This document shows, one piece after another, positions 43,608 to 53,068 of a DNA stretch of 64,000 nt. Under the pieces are notes generated by a model. The model was not told the origin of the DNA. It was given only the letters and a program-made list of their open reading frames with translations, and did no database searches. A program made the position numbers and the translations under genes. The number at the start of each line of letters is the position of its first letter. Within the stretch, counting starts at the first letter, position 1. This DNA is from Paractinoplanes rishiriensis (GTDB taxonomy: Bacteria; Actinomycetota; Actinomycetes; Mycobacteriales; Micromonosporaceae): NCBI RefSeq assembly GCF_016862375.1, contig NZ_BOMV01000034.1, positions 1-64,000 on the forward strand, in the 5' to 3' direction.

Positions 43608-44927
43608 ATGACGATCACCGTGACCGCCCGGCACCGCTGGCCGACCGCCCTGGTCCTGGCCAGCGCGATGTTTCTGGTGCTGTTCGACAGCCTGGCCGTG
43701 GCCACCGCGCTGCCGGCGATCGGCGCCGAGTTCGGCCTGGCCCCGGCGGCCCTGCACTGGGTGATCACGTCGTACTCGCTGAGCATCGGCGGTCTGCTGC
43801 TGCTCGGCGGCCGGCTGTGCGACCTGTGGAACCGGCGGAACCTGATCGCCGGCAGCCTGGCTCTGGCCACCGCCGGCTGCGTGCTGGCCGCCCTGGCGCC
43901 CAACTTCGGCCTGCTGCTGACCGGCCGGGTCATGCAGGGCGTCGCCGCCGCCCTGGCCATCCCCGCGACCCTGGCGTCGGCCGCCGAGATCTTCCCCGAC
44001 GAGCCGTGGCGCAGCCGGGTCTTCTCGGTGGTGGCCGCGGCCGCCAACGGTGCCGGCCTGGTCGGCGCGGTGTGCGGCGGCTTCATCACCGCACAGCTGG
44101 GCTGGCGGTGGGTGTTCTGGGTGGTGGTGCCGATCGGGGTGGTCGCGGTGGCCGGCGCGGTCCGGCTCCTGCCCAGCACCCGGGGCGGTACGGCGGGCCG
44201 GCGGCTGGACGTGGCCGGCGTCGTGCTGGCGACGTGCGGGCTGGTGGCGTTCCTGTACGGGATCTCCGGCACCGCCGCCCTGGCCGTGGCCGGGCTCCTG
44301 CTGCTGGCCGGCCTCGTCTGGTGGGAGCGCCGGGCCGCCGACCCGCTGGTGCCGCCCGCGCTGGTGGCGTCGCCCCGGATGCTGGGCGGCTGCGTGGCGT
44401 TCTGGCTGCACTCCGCCGGCTACGCCGCCGTGGTGGTGGTCGGCAGCCTGCAACTCCAGGACGTCTTCGGCCTCAGCCCCGCCGCGGCCGGCCTGGTGCT
44501 GGCGCCCGTGCTGCTCGGCGCGCTGGCCACGTCGGCTCCGGCGGGCGCGCTGATCCGCCGCGTCGGCTCCCGGCTGGTGGTGGCGAGCTCACTGGCCCTG
44601 TGCGCGGTCACGTTGGCGCTGCTGGCCGCGACCGGCGGCCGCAATCTGGCGGTGGTGGTGACGCTGCTGGTGGTGTGGGGCCTGAGCGCCGGGCCGATCT
44701 ACGTGGGGCTGACCCGGGCCTGCGTCGGCGACGCCGACCCGGACGACCGGGGGATGGCGTCGGCCCTCTTCGAGTCGACCACCCACATCAGCGGCGCGGT
44801 GGCCGTGGCCGGCTATCTGACCCTGCTGGGCGCCGGCGCGTCGTACGGCTGGATCCACCTGCTGGCGGCACTGGGCACCGCGGCGGGGGTTTTCACCACG
44901 CTGCGCCTGATGCCCCGTCAGCCGTAG
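43608..44927 (+). CDS. MFS transporter (DHA2-like drug exporter)
   Basis: 439 residues from ATG 43608 (GTG 43572 gives 12 more residues; neither start has a strong ribosome-binding site). It has at least 12 hydrophobic helices. Family motifs include the first-helix region ALVLASAMFLVLFDSLAVATALPAI with the DHA2-type D, the loop GGRLCDLWNRRNLI (motif A) and GRVMQGVAAALAIPATLA (motif C-like). It probably exports a small molecule by proton antiport. It is divergent from the SerA-like gene. Confidence 0.88.
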   Translation: MTITVTARHRWPTALVLASAMFLVLFDSLAVATALPAIGAEFGLAPAALHWVITSYSLSIGGLLLLGGRLCDLWNRRNLIAGSLALATAGCVLAALAPNFGLLLTGRVMQGVAAALAIPATLASAAEIFPDEPWRSRVFSVVAAAANGAGLVGAVCGGFITAQLGWRWVFWVVVPIGVVAVAGAVRLLPSTRGGTAGRRLDVAGVVLATCGLVAFLYGISGTAALAVAGLLLLAGLVWWERRAADPLVPPALVASPRMLGGCVAFWLHSAGYAAVVVVGSLQLQDVFGLSPAAAGLVLAPVLLGALATSAPAGALIRRVGSRLVVASSLALCAVTLALLAATGGRNLAVVVTLLVVWGLSAGPIYVGLTRACVGDADPDDRGMASALFESTTHISGAVAVAGYLTLLGAGASYGWIHLLAALGTAAGVFTTLRLMPRQP

Positions 44928-44995
44928 CCCAAAGTCACCCGGCGGTAGACCAAAGAAGGCGGTGTCCCCGGGCCGGCCATCCCTAGGCTCGCCCC

Positions 44996-46129
44996 ATGCA
45001 GCCCGGCCCGATCGCCCCCGCCGCCCGCGCACTCGGCCCCGACCTGGCCCGCGGCTTCATGCTGCTGTTCATCGCCCTGGCCAACACCCACTACTTCCTG
45101 CGCGCACCGTCGGTGCTGGGCGGCTACCCCCAGGACGGCACCGCGCTGGACCGGGCCACGATCTGGCTGCTGTCGACCTTCGTGGACGGCCGCGCGTTCC
45201 CCATGTTCGGCCTGCTGTTCGGCTACGGCGTGGCCCAGATAGCCCGCCGCCACCCCACCGGCACCCGCACCCTGCTGTGGCGCCGTAGCGCGGTGCTCAT
45301 CGTGGTGGGCCTGCTGGACGCCCTGCTTTTCTACGTGGGCGACATCCTGGCGGCGTACGGCGTCCTGTTGTTGGTCGGTGCCTTTTTGATTCGCTGGTCG
45401 GACCGCTGGCTGCTGCTGATCGCGCTGCTGTTCTTCGTGATCTGCGCCCTGCCCACCGCCGACGCCTCCACGATCAGCGCCGCCCTGCCCGACCCCGCGA
45501 TGCTCCCACCCGACCTGCCCACCATGCTCACCTCGCGCCTGCCGGCCGCCCTGGTGGTGGCCGGGCTGGGCCCGATCGGCTTCCTGTGCCCGTTCGCCGT
45601 AGGTTTGTGGGCCGGCCGCCGCCCCATCCTCGAACGCCCGGTCCTGCTCCGGAGCGTGGCCGCGCTGGGCATCACGGCTGCGGTGGTGGGAGCCCAGCCC
45701 ATCGCCCTCCTGCTGGCCGGAGTCACGACCCGGCCCGGTGCCGGCACACTTTCGCTGCTGGGGGCGCTGCATTCCGCGACGGGCACGCTGGGCGGCTTCG
45801 GGTATGCGGCCTTGGTGGCGCTGATCGCCCGCCGTCTGAGCCCGCAGCACGCGGTGGTGGCCGCGATTGCGGCGACGGGGCAGCGCTCGATGACTTGCTA
45901 CCTGTTGCAGTCGGTGTGCTGGGCGCTGCTGTTCACGCCGTTCTTGCTGGACCTCGCCGGGACGCTGTCGGTCACCGCGACAGCTGCGGTGGCCGCCGTG
46001 ACGTGGGTGGGCACGGTGCTGGCCGCAGACTGGATGCGGCGGCGGGGTGAGCGGGGGCCCTTCGAACGGCTGATACGCAACGTGACCTACGGCCGTGCCG
46101 CCCGCACGCCGGCGCCGACAAGCTCGTGA
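44996..46129 (+). CDS. DUF418-family membrane protein
   Basis: 377 residues with about nine or ten hydrophobic helices. DUF418 landmarks are visible: an N-terminal GPDLARGFMLLFIALANTH, the PMFGLLFGYGVAQI segment, GDILAAYGVLLLVG, and the C-terminal GQRSMTCYLLQSV and RGPFERLIRNVTYG. DUF418 proteins are related to acyltransferase-3-like membrane proteins; no reaction is established. It lies 68 bp after the MFS gene in the same direction. Confidence 0.87.
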   Translation: MQPGPIAPAARALGPDLARGFMLLFIALANTHYFLRAPSVLGGYPQDGTALDRATIWLLSTFVDGRAFPMFGLLFGYGVAQIARRHPTGTRTLLWRRSAVLIVVGLLDALLFYVGDILAAYGVLLLVGAFLIRWSDRWLLLIALLFFVICALPTADASTISAALPDPAMLPPDLPTMLTSRLPAALVVAGLGPIGFLCPFAVGLWAGRRPILERPVLLRSVAALGITAAVVGAQPIALLLAGVTTRPGAGTLSLLGALHSATGTLGGFGYAALVALIARRLSPQHAVVAAIAATGQRSMTCYLLQSVCWALLFTPFLLDLAGTLSVTATAAVAAVTWVGTVLAADWMRRRGERGPFERLIRNVTYGRAARTPAPTSS

Positions 46130-46203
46130 TCGACCACCACCCGCGGCGGCCATGCTTCCGCCGGCCCGCGTTGCGTTCTGCCCGGCGCCGCTTTCGGTCG
46201 GCC

Positions 46204-46250
46204 CGTTGCCCTTCCGTCGGCCGCGTTGCCCTTCCGTCGGCCGCGTTGCG
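46204..46250. repeat. 20-bp tandem repeat
   Basis: CGTTGCCCTTCCGTCGGCCG at 46204-46223 is repeated exactly at 46224-46243, with a third partial copy (CGTTGCG) after it and looser variants on both sides. Confidence 0.88.
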
Positions 46251-46662
46251 TTTCGTGGGCCCGCCGCTTCTCTCCGCCCGGCGTTGCGCTTCCGCTGGCT
46301 GTGCCGCTTTCGTCACCGGCGCCGCGTTTCCGCCGCTTCGGGGGAGTGTTCGGTGCTGTTCGGCGGTCCTGTTTGACGACAGCGTGACTTTCGCCAATGT
46401 CCGTTTGCGTGGGTTATGCGCGGTAACCGTTGCGGGCGCGCTCCACGAACGGCGCGCCTCTCCTCCTGCCGCCGGTCAACGCCACCGCATGCCGGGATCC
46501 GCCGGCCACATCGTGGGCACGTCCTGGAATGCGGACGATCATTCCACCCGCCAGGACATCAGCCGGAGCAAAAGCCACGTAACACACTATAAGGCCGCCT
46601 CGCCGATAGATCGTGGCGAGTTCCTGTTCGACCGGAACACCAACTTTTCAAGATCGCGACCC

Positions 46663-46692
46663 GGAGCCACCACCGCCGGAGCCACCACCGCC
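46663..46692. repeat. 15-bp direct repeat
   Basis: GGAGCCACCACCGCC occurs twice head to tail (46663-46677, 46678-46692) within the gene-free region. Confidence 0.85.
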
Positions 46693-46783
46693 AGACGACG
46701 GCGGGTGTCGGCGCGCTGTGGCACTTCACCGGCCGCGCATCAACCAAATGGCGAGCGAGAGCAAGCCTCCAAGATCTGGTCCG

Positions 46784-46805
46784 GGCGCTTGCGAAGCGCC
46801 GTTTT
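46784..46805 (+). terminator. Intrinsic terminator in the gene-free region
   Basis: GGCGCTT (46784-46790), loop GCG, AAGCGCC (46794-46800), then GTTTT. This is a classic stem plus T-run on the plus strand, with no gene ending just before it, so it may close an unannotated transcript. Confidence 0.65.
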
Positions 46806-47035
46806 ACAGTTATATATCGGATATGTTCGAAGGAACAGGATCACCAACCGCGCAGCTGTCCCATGAGATGGCCAGCCGTGTCCGCTGCTGAACCTCGGTG
46901 CCGACCGGTAGCCGGGGCGCGAAGATTTTCAGTGGGTATGTGCCGTCGGGTCAGGGCCCGAAGCGCGGGCGCCCACCGGCCGCCGTCGCTGCGGCGCATC
47001 AGTCGGAGTCGGGTGGCGGGACGGGCTCCTTGTGG

Positions 47036-47821
47036 TCAGGAGTTGTTGCGGTCGCGCCAGGCGATCCACTTGCGGAGGGGGCTCAGGTCGTAGTCGGGGC
47101 CGCTTGCGCCCACCGTGAACAACCGGACACCCAGCTCGGCCAGCTGCCCGCCGATCTCGTCCGGGGCGGCGTCGCCGCGTACGCCCACCGATTTTTCGAT
47201 TGTTGAAGGGTCCCGGCCGACGGCAGCGCAGTGGTCGGCCAGGATCTGGGACTTGCGGGGGAAAGTCTCCAGGTCGGCGAACGAGTGCCAGATCTGGGCG
47301 TGGCGGGCCACCAGGCGCAGCGTCTTCTTCTCGCCGCCGCCGCCGATCAGGACCGGGATCTGCCGGGTCGGGGCGGGGTTCAGCGCGGTCCAGCGCTGCT
47401 CGATGCGGGGCAGCGCCGAAGCCAGGTCGTCCAGGCGGCCGCCGGCCGTGCCGAACTCGTACCCGTACTGGTCATAGTCTTTTTGGAACCAGCCGGAACC
47501 GATGCCCAGGATGAGCCGGCCCTCGCTGATGTGGTCGACCGTGCGGGCCATGTCGGCCAGCAACTCGGGATTGCGGTAGCTGTTGCAGCTGACCAGGGCG
47601 CCGATCTCGACGCGCGAGGTGGCCTCGGCCCAGGCGCCCAGCATCGTCCAGCACTCGAAATGCTTGCCGTCGGGCTCGCCGGACAGCGGGTAGAAATGGT
47701 CCCAGTTGAAGACGATGTCGACGCCCAGGTCCTCGGCCTCGGCGGCGGCCCGCCGGATCGCGGCGTAATCGGCATGCTGGGGCTGGATCTGTACGCCGAT
47801 CCGGATGCGCTGCTCGGTCAT
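47036..47821 (-). CDS. LLM-class F420-dependent oxidoreductase
   Basis: 261 residues. A luciferase-like TIM barrel is indicated by RIGVQIQPQHADY, DLGVDIVFNWDHFYPL, EIGALVSCNSYRNPELLADMARTVDHIS, GRLILGIGSGWFQKDYDQYG and IPVLIGGGGEKKTLRLVARHA. These are the marks of the F420-binding LLM subfamily common in actinobacteria. It would transfer hydride between F420 and an unknown substrate in the cytoplasm. It is monocistronic. Confidence 0.92.
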   Translation of the reverse strand: MTEQRIRIGVQIQPQHADYAAIRRAAAEAEDLGVDIVFNWDHFYPLSGEPDGKHFECWTMLGAWAEATSRVEIGALVSCNSYRNPELLADMARTVDHISEGRLILGIGSGWFQKDYDQYGYEFGTAGGRLDDLASALPRIEQRWTALNPAPTRQIPVLIGGGGEKKTLRLVARHAQIWHSFADLETFPRKSQILADHCAAVGRDPSTIEKSVGVRGDAAPDEIGGQLAELGVRLFTVGASGPDYDLSPLRKWIAWRDRNNS

Positions 47822-47856
47822 CCGCCGATCATTGCACCCCGATAGGCTCGGTATGC

Positions 47857-48078
47857 ATGGAGCCCTGCGGGCTCGCCGGCCCGCCTCGCCGAGGCGGCCA
47901 GCGGTGGGCAGGGCTGGGAGCGCCGCGAGTCGCCGGCTACAACCCGGACGCGCTGGCCGCCGCCCGCGGTCCGGTGCCGCTCGCCGAGGGCGTCGAGCTG
48001 GAGCGCGCCACCCGGGGCTCGCCGCGGGCCGAGGACATCGCCCGGAACAACTGCCACGACGCGTACCACCATCTCTGA
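47857..48078 (+). CDS. Small hypothetical protein (low confidence)
   Basis: 73 residues, starting MEPCGLAGPPRRGGQRW and containing AGYNPDALAAARGPVPLAEGVELERATRG and a C-terminal HDAYHHL. It ends 4 bp before the convergent kinase stop. No family or signal recognised. It fits the space between two minus-strand genes, but its composition alone does not prove that it is coding. It could be the remnant of a longer gene. Confidence 0.35.
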   Translation: MEPCGLAGPPRRGGQRWAGLGAPRVAGYNPDALAAARGPVPLAEGVELERATRGSPRAEDIARNNCHDAYHHL

Positions 48079-48082
48079 GATA

Positions 48083-49894
48083 TCAGGCAGATGACCGGTC
48101 GGCCTCCGGTGACCAGGCGATGACGGGTGCCAGCGGCAGCTTCGCGGTCACCCGGAATCCGTCGGTGCCGGGACCGGCTTGGAAGGTCCCGCCGATCGCG
48201 GTGACGCGCTCCCCAAGCCCGACCAGGCCATGGCCGGTCGATGGGACCGTGGTGCGCTTGCCGGCGCGCCGGTCGGTGACCTCAATGTCCAGGTCGGTCG
48301 CTGTCCAGGTCAGGTGAAGGAGCGCGGTGGAACCGGGGCCGGCGTACTTGGTGGAGTTGGTGAGGGCCTCCTGGATCACCCGGTAGGCCGTCAGGTCGAC
48401 GCTCGGGTCCAGGTCGGCCGGCGTTCCGGTGTAGCCGGCCGTCACGGTCAGGCCGGTGGTGCGCATGCGGGCGAGCAGGTCGTCCAGGCCGTCCAGGCCC
48501 GGGTGCTCGGCCGGTGCGGCGTCCGTGGCCGGGGTGAGCAGGGTCAGCAGGCGGGCCAATTCGGTCATCGAGCGGTCGCCGGCCTCGCGGATGGCGTCCA
48601 GGGCCTCCTGCGCGCGGGCCGGGTTGCGGGTGAGGACGGAGCGGGCGCCGGCCGCCTGGAGCAGCATCATGGTCACCGTGTGCGAGACGATGTCGTGCAG
48701 TTCGCGGGCGAGTTGCAGGCGTTCGGCGCGGCGTTCCTGTTCGGCGGCGCGGGCCGCGGCCCGGCCCTCGGCGGTGCGGTGCATCGAGTAGCCCAGCAGC
48801 CAGGGCGGGATCGCGAGCAGCGCATATGGCGTGCCGAGGAGAACCATCTCGACGGGACGAGCCGGTTCGCCGTAGTTCTGCAACTTCGTCGCCAGGATGG
48901 CGGCGTAGGCATAGGCGGCACCGGTCGTGCAGGCCGGCACGATCGAGACGCGGCGGTCGTATCCGCGGGCCACGGCGTGCAGGGCGATCAGCGGGCCGAC
49001 GATGTAGTCGGAGTACGGCTGGGCCTTGGTGAGCTCGATCAGATAGACGACGTGGATGAGCAGGACCGGTAGCGGCCACCGACGGCCGAGCAGCAACGTC
49101 AGCAGTACGCCGGCGTGGACGTAGGTGAAATCCTCGGGAAGCCAGACGTACCAGTCGACGGCGAACGCGACCGTGATCAGTGTGCCGTCCACCAGGAGCT
49201 GGCGGGCGGCGCGGCGGGCCGGGTCCGCGGCCGGTTCGTCGTCCGTGACCAGCCGCATCACGGTCAGCATGCGCCGTAGTTCGGCCATCGATCGGGTGCC
49301 GGCGTCCTGGACGGCTTCCAGGGCCTGCGCCGCCCGGTCCGGATCGGTAGTCAGCGCGGCCCGGGCCTCGGCCGCCCGCCGCTGCATCACCTCCACCGAG
49401 TGGGTGATGATCCCGTGCAGGTCCTGGGCGAGCCGCGACCGTTCGGCGCGCCGGGCCCGCTGGGCGGCCTTGGCGGCCTGCTGTTCCTGAGCCGCCCGCC
49501 GCATCCAGTACCCCAGGGTCCAGGCCGCGGTGGCCAGGCCGGCGAACATGGCCGATCCGATGAGGTCCGGACCGTCGGAGGCGACGTCCGATACGGCGAC
49601 CGGCACGGCGCACGCCAAGGCGGCCGTGATCGAGGTGCGACGATCGCGGTGCCGGGCCACCGCGTGCAGGGCGATGAGCAGCCCGGAGCCGAGATCCCAG
49701 CCACCCAGCGCGATCAGCTGGCCGGCGTTGAGGATCAGAACGGTGATCGGCCACCGGCGCCGCACCAGCAGCGCGAGAAACGCGATCGCCGTGAGGAGGG
49801 AGGAAACGGGGTGGAAACCGGTCAGGAACCAGGCTTGATCGATATAAAGAGCAAAAGCGATGAGAGGTACGTCGATCAGCAGCCGAACCATCAT
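48083..49894 (-). CDS. Dual-module NarX-type histidine kinase (paralogue A)
   Basis: 603 residues from ATG 49894, overlapping the upstream paralogue's stop (ATGA). The protein is two sensor-kinase halves in tandem. The first half has several membrane helices and a HisKA_3 helix with His160 (QDLHGIITHS) but no ATPase domain. The second has another membrane set, HisKA_3 with His400 (RELHDIVSHT) and one HATPase (N box ALTNSTKYAGP, G2 box STGHGLVGLGERV). The G1 box is altered (VTDRRAGK in place of DxGxG). The two histidines are 240 residues apart, as in paralogue B. No response regulator gene is adjacent. Confidence 0.87.
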   Translation of the reverse strand: MMVRLLIDVPLIAFALYIDQAWFLTGFHPVSSLLTAIAFLALLVRRRWPITVLILNAGQLIALGGWDLGSGLLIALHAVARHRDRRTSITAALACAVPVAVSDVASDGPDLIGSAMFAGLATAAWTLGYWMRRAAQEQQAAKAAQRARRAERSRLAQDLHGIITHSVEVMQRRAAEARAALTTDPDRAAQALEAVQDAGTRSMAELRRMLTVMRLVTDDEPAADPARRAARQLLVDGTLITVAFAVDWYVWLPEDFTYVHAGVLLTLLLGRRWPLPVLLIHVVYLIELTKAQPYSDYIVGPLIALHAVARGYDRRVSIVPACTTGAAYAYAAILATKLQNYGEPARPVEMVLLGTPYALLAIPPWLLGYSMHRTAEGRAAARAAEQERRAERLQLARELHDIVSHTVTMMLLQAAGARSVLTRNPARAQEALDAIREAGDRSMTELARLLTLLTPATDAAPAEHPGLDGLDDLLARMRTTGLTVTAGYTGTPADLDPSVDLTAYRVIQEALTNSTKYAGPGSTALLHLTWTATDLDIEVTDRRAGKRTTVPSTGHGLVGLGERVTAIGGTFQAGPGTDGFRVTAKLPLAPVIAWSPEADRSSA

Positions 49895-51780
49895 CGCCTC
49901 CCACGGATCCGGGTGGCGTGCGGCGCGAAGTCGATCGTGGCGGTCAGCGGCAGCATCGCCGTCACCGCGAAGCCCTCGGTGCTCGGAGCGGCGGTGAAGG
50001 TGCCGCCGCCGATGCCGACCCGTTCGCGCAGCCCGATCAGGCCGTGGCCGGTGGACGGCATGCTGGGCCGGCTGCCGGTCCGGCGGTCGGTGACCGCGAT
50101 CCGCAGTTCGGTGCCGGTCCAGTCGAGCCGGACCTCGGCGGTGGCATCCGGGCCGGCGTACTTGGTGGAGTTGGTGAGGGCCTCCCGGATCACCCGGTAC
50201 GCGGTGAGGCTCACGCTGGGATCCAGCGGCCGAGGTTCGCCGGTGGTCTCCACCGCGACGGTCAGGCCGGTGGCGCGCATGGTCCGCACCAGCTCGCCGA
50301 GACTTTCCAAGCCGGGCAGCCGGACGTCGGCGCCGTCGGCCGGTTCGATCAGTGCCTGCAGGCGGCCGAGTTCGTCGGCCGATCGCTCGCCGGCCTCGTG
50401 CACCGCGTCCAGCGCCGCCGCGGCCCGGCCCGGATCCTGGAGCAGGACGGCTCGGGCTCCGGCCGCCTGGAGGAGCATCAGGGTGACCGTGTGCGAGACG
50501 ACGTCGTGCAGGTCCCGGGCCAGCCGCAGCCGTTCCTCCCGTCGTTCCCGCTCGGTCTCCCGCGCGGCCGCCCGGCCCTCCGCCGCGCGGCGCATCGAGA
50601 AGCCCAGGTACCAGGCCAGGAAGGTGGGAACGCCGTAGACCGACAGCCCGGCCGCCGCTGACAGCGGGCCGTCGAGGTTGTCCTGATGCAGCAGCTGGAG
50701 GAAGAACGGGCCGGCGCATCCGCACGCGGCGAGCTGCGACGTCTCGGGGCTTGCCCGCCGCGCCACGGCGTGGAGGGCGATCAGCAGGCCGAGCACGTAG
50801 TCCGAGCCCCCGACGAACAGGCTCACCGTGCCGGCGTAGACCAGCTGGGCGACGAACACGGCCACCGGCCACCGCCACCGCAGCAGCAGGCCGGCCAGCG
50901 CACCGGCGTTGATCCACGTCATCGCCCATCGGTCAGCCGGGCCCAGGTCGCCGATCCACACGAACCGGTCGAAGTACAGCGCCACCGCGACGAGCGCCAG
51001 CTCGGCCAGCGGCCGGAACCCGGTCCGGTGCGGGCGGTCCGGTGCTTCGTCATCGGCGGCCAGCCGCATCACCGTCAGCATGCGCCGCAGTTCGGCCATC
51101 GCCTGGTTGCCCGCCGCCTGCACCGCGTCCAGGGCGCGCTGTGCGCGGTCGCGATCACCGGCCAGGGCCGCCCGGGCCGACGTCGCCTCGCGGCGCATCA
51201 GGGCGACCGACTGGGTGATGATGTCGTGCAGTTCAGCGGCCACCCGCCGGAGTTCGGTCCGCCGTGCCTGCTCGGCCGTCCGGGCGGCGAGTTGTTCCTG
51301 GGCCGCCCGCCGCATCCAGTAACCCAGCATCCAGGCCAGCACGATCAGCCCGGCCTGTGCCACCACCAGTTCGACACTGACGCCGTAGGTCCGGTGCTGA
51401 ACGAAATGCTCTGTTCCGAAGGGGACCGCGCACGCCATTGCCGCGGCGAGCGAGACGCGCCGGTCGCATTGCCGGGCCACCGCGTGCAGCGCGAGCAGCA
51501 GCGCCAGGCCGATGAATTCCGCGCCGAGTATTCCGACAATGAGCAGCAGCGAGAATTGCAGAAGAAAGACCGGCACCGGCCAGCGCCATCGAAGGAACAA
51601 CGCGCCACAAGCGACGGCCGTAGCGACCTGGACGGCGAACATCGCTTCCGGATGGGAATCGGCTACCGAACCCAGGAGCTCGTCGAACGAGTAGACCACC
51701 GCGATGAGGGGCGCGTCGAGCAGCAGCAGCCGCCACAGCCAGGGACGCCGCGCGACGGCGAAGGGGTGAATCGGAGTCAT
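49891..51780 (-). CDS. Dual-module NarX-type histidine kinase (paralogue B)
   Basis: 629 residues. It has the same architecture as the downstream paralogue: membrane set 1, DHp 1 with His185 (AELHDIITQS), membrane set 2, DHp 2 with His425 (RDLHDVVSHT), then a single HATPase (ALTNSTKYAGP, STGHGLIGLRERVG). Each half has an ALHAVAR motif between membrane helices, so the halves are internal duplicates. The G1 box reads VTDRRTGS. The gene arose by internal duplication and then tandem gene duplication. The signal and the cognate regulator are unknown. Confidence 0.87.
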   Translation of the reverse strand: MTPIHPFAVARRPWLWRLLLLDAPLIAVVYSFDELLGSVADSHPEAMFAVQVATAVACGALFLRWRWPVPVFLLQFSLLLIVGILGAEFIGLALLLALHAVARQCDRRVSLAAAMACAVPFGTEHFVQHRTYGVSVELVVAQAGLIVLAWMLGYWMRRAAQEQLAARTAEQARRTELRRVAAELHDIITQSVALMRREATSARAALAGDRDRAQRALDAVQAAGNQAMAELRRMLTVMRLAADDEAPDRPHRTGFRPLAELALVAVALYFDRFVWIGDLGPADRWAMTWINAGALAGLLLRWRWPVAVFVAQLVYAGTVSLFVGGSDYVLGLLIALHAVARRASPETSQLAACGCAGPFFLQLLHQDNLDGPLSAAAGLSVYGVPTFLAWYLGFSMRRAAEGRAAARETERERREERLRLARDLHDVVSHTVTLMLLQAAGARAVLLQDPGRAAAALDAVHEAGERSADELGRLQALIEPADGADVRLPGLESLGELVRTMRATGLTVAVETTGEPRPLDPSVSLTAYRVIREALTNSTKYAGPDATAEVRLDWTGTELRIAVTDRRTGSRPSMPSTGHGLIGLRERVGIGGGTFTAAPSTEGFAVTAMLPLTATIDFAPHATRIRGRR

Positions 51781-51914
51781 CCTCGCCTACCGCGGAATCG
51801 GGACAGAAGGCAGATCAGACCCAAACTAAAACCAAAACCATGCAGCCGTACGGGATTCCGCAAGGACGGTTCGAAAACGTTGACAGGCTTCTATTTCTGA
51901 CGGACGGTCTGGGC

Positions 51915-53063
51915 ATGCTTTCCCACCGCCCTCGCGTAATGCTCGCCGCGACGCTCCTCGCGGCCGCCACTGCGCTCGCCGTCGCGGCCGGTCCGGCCGC
52001 CGCGGCCCCCACGACAACGCCGACGCCCACCCCGACCGCCACCCCGACCGTCACGCCGACCCCCACGCCGACGCCGACCGCCACGCCGACGCCGACCAGC
52101 ACGCCGACGCTGCCGCCGCCGACCTCCAGCACGCCGCCGCTGCTCAGCCCGGTCACCGATCTGCGGGCCACCGCCGTCACGCCCGGCTCGATCACGCTCG
52201 CCTGGTCGCCGCCGGCCGGGTGCTGTGCGATCGCGAGCTACACCGTCAGCTACACCCAGGCGTTCAACGACATCGTCTGGAGCCAACCGGCCGGCACCGC
52301 CACGACCGTCACCATCACCGGGAGCATCCGGTCCACGGCGCAGTACCGGTTCTCGCTGTCCGTGACGGACGTCGAGGGGCACTACGCCGGGTCGAACTCG
52401 ATCACCGTGGTGACCCCGGCGGTGTCGACCGGTGACACCACGCCGCCGGGGACGCCGGGGGATCTGCGGATCACCGAGGTCACGCCGAACGGGCCGAACC
52501 TGGCCTGGAACGCGACCACCGACAACGTCGGGGTGGTCGACTACCTGGTCTACTTCTTCGACGGCTGGTACTCGTCGACGCTGGTCGGCAACACCACCGG
52601 CACCTCGTTCGTGGCGCCGTTCCGGAGCAGCAGCACCGGCATGCACTACTACTACGTGCGGGCGCGGGACGCGGCCGGCAACCTCTCGATCGCCGCCGGG
52701 CCGGTGCGGGCGGCCACCCCGACCACGCCGACCGCGCCGCCGCCGAGCGCCTGCAAGGTCGGCTACCGCACGACGTCGGAGTGGAACGGCGGCTTCGTCG
52801 CCGAGGTGACCGTCACCAACACCGGCACCGCGCCGGTCGACGGGTGGCAGCTGGCGCTCACGTTCGGCGGGGACCAGCAGGTCACCTCGGCCTGGCACGC
52901 CTCGTTCAGTCAGGCCGGCACCGGTCTGACGCTCACCGGCGCGAGCTGGAACTCCAGGATCGCCGCCGGCGGCAGTGTCACGGCGGGGCTGATCGGGCGC
53001 TGGACCAGCAGCAACGCGGCGCCGGTCGCGGCGGCCCTGAACGGCGGGGCCTGCACGTTCTGA
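51915..53063 (+). CDS. Secreted protein with Thr-Pro linker, two FN3-like domains and a C-terminal CBM2
   Basis: 382 residues from ATG 51915; an in-frame ATG at 51840 would hide the signal peptide. A Sec signal (cleavage near GPAAAAP) leads into a long TPTPT linker. Two fibronectin type III-like domains follow (VTDLRATAVTPGSITLAW and PGDLRITEVTPNGPNLAWN, the latter with DNVGVVDYLVYF). A CBM2 closes the protein: CKVGYRTTSEWNGGFVAEV, GWQLALTFGG, WNSRIAAGGSVTAGLIG, NGGACTF, with the usual terminal Cys pair. No catalytic domain is present, so it may be a cellulose/chitin-binding adhesin or accessory protein. Confidence 0.88.
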   Translation: MLSHRPRVMLAATLLAAATALAVAAGPAAAAPTTTPTPTPTATPTVTPTPTPTPTATPTPTSTPTLPPPTSSTPPLLSPVTDLRATAVTPGSITLAWSPPAGCCAIASYTVSYTQAFNDIVWSQPAGTATTVTITGSIRSTAQYRFSLSVTDVEGHYAGSNSITVVTPAVSTGDTTPPGTPGDLRITEVTPNGPNLAWNATTDNVGVVDYLVYFFDGWYSSTLVGNTTGTSFVAPFRSSSTGMHYYYVRARDAAGNLSIAAGPVRAATPTTPTAPPPSACKVGYRTTSEWNGGFVAEVTVTNTGTAPVDGWQLALTFGGDQQVTSAWHASFSQAGTGLTLTGASWNSRIAAGGSVTAGLIGRWTSSNAAPVAAALNGGACTF

Positions 53064-53068
53064 GCAGA

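Larger units (their letters stand above)
46130..47035. other. Gene-free region with short repeats and a terminator
   Basis: No frame here has convincing protein character. The left part (46150-46300) is built of degenerate CGTTGC/CCGTCGG-type units, and 46660-46692 holds another duplicated 15-mer. GC drops towards 46560-46830. A hairpin with a T-run at 46784-46805 ends this lower-GC part. The region may be a decayed gene, an IS scar or a small-RNA locus; nothing firm can be said. Confidence 0.6.

Noticed and set aside
46204..46250. CRISPR-like array
   Set aside because: The repeats are directly adjacent with no spacers, and no cas genes are in the window.
46126..46866. A 246-residue plus-strand protein after the DUF418 gene
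   Set aside because: It is made of degenerate short repeats and Arg/Pro-rich sequence, overlaps the DUF418 stop and has no recognisable fold.
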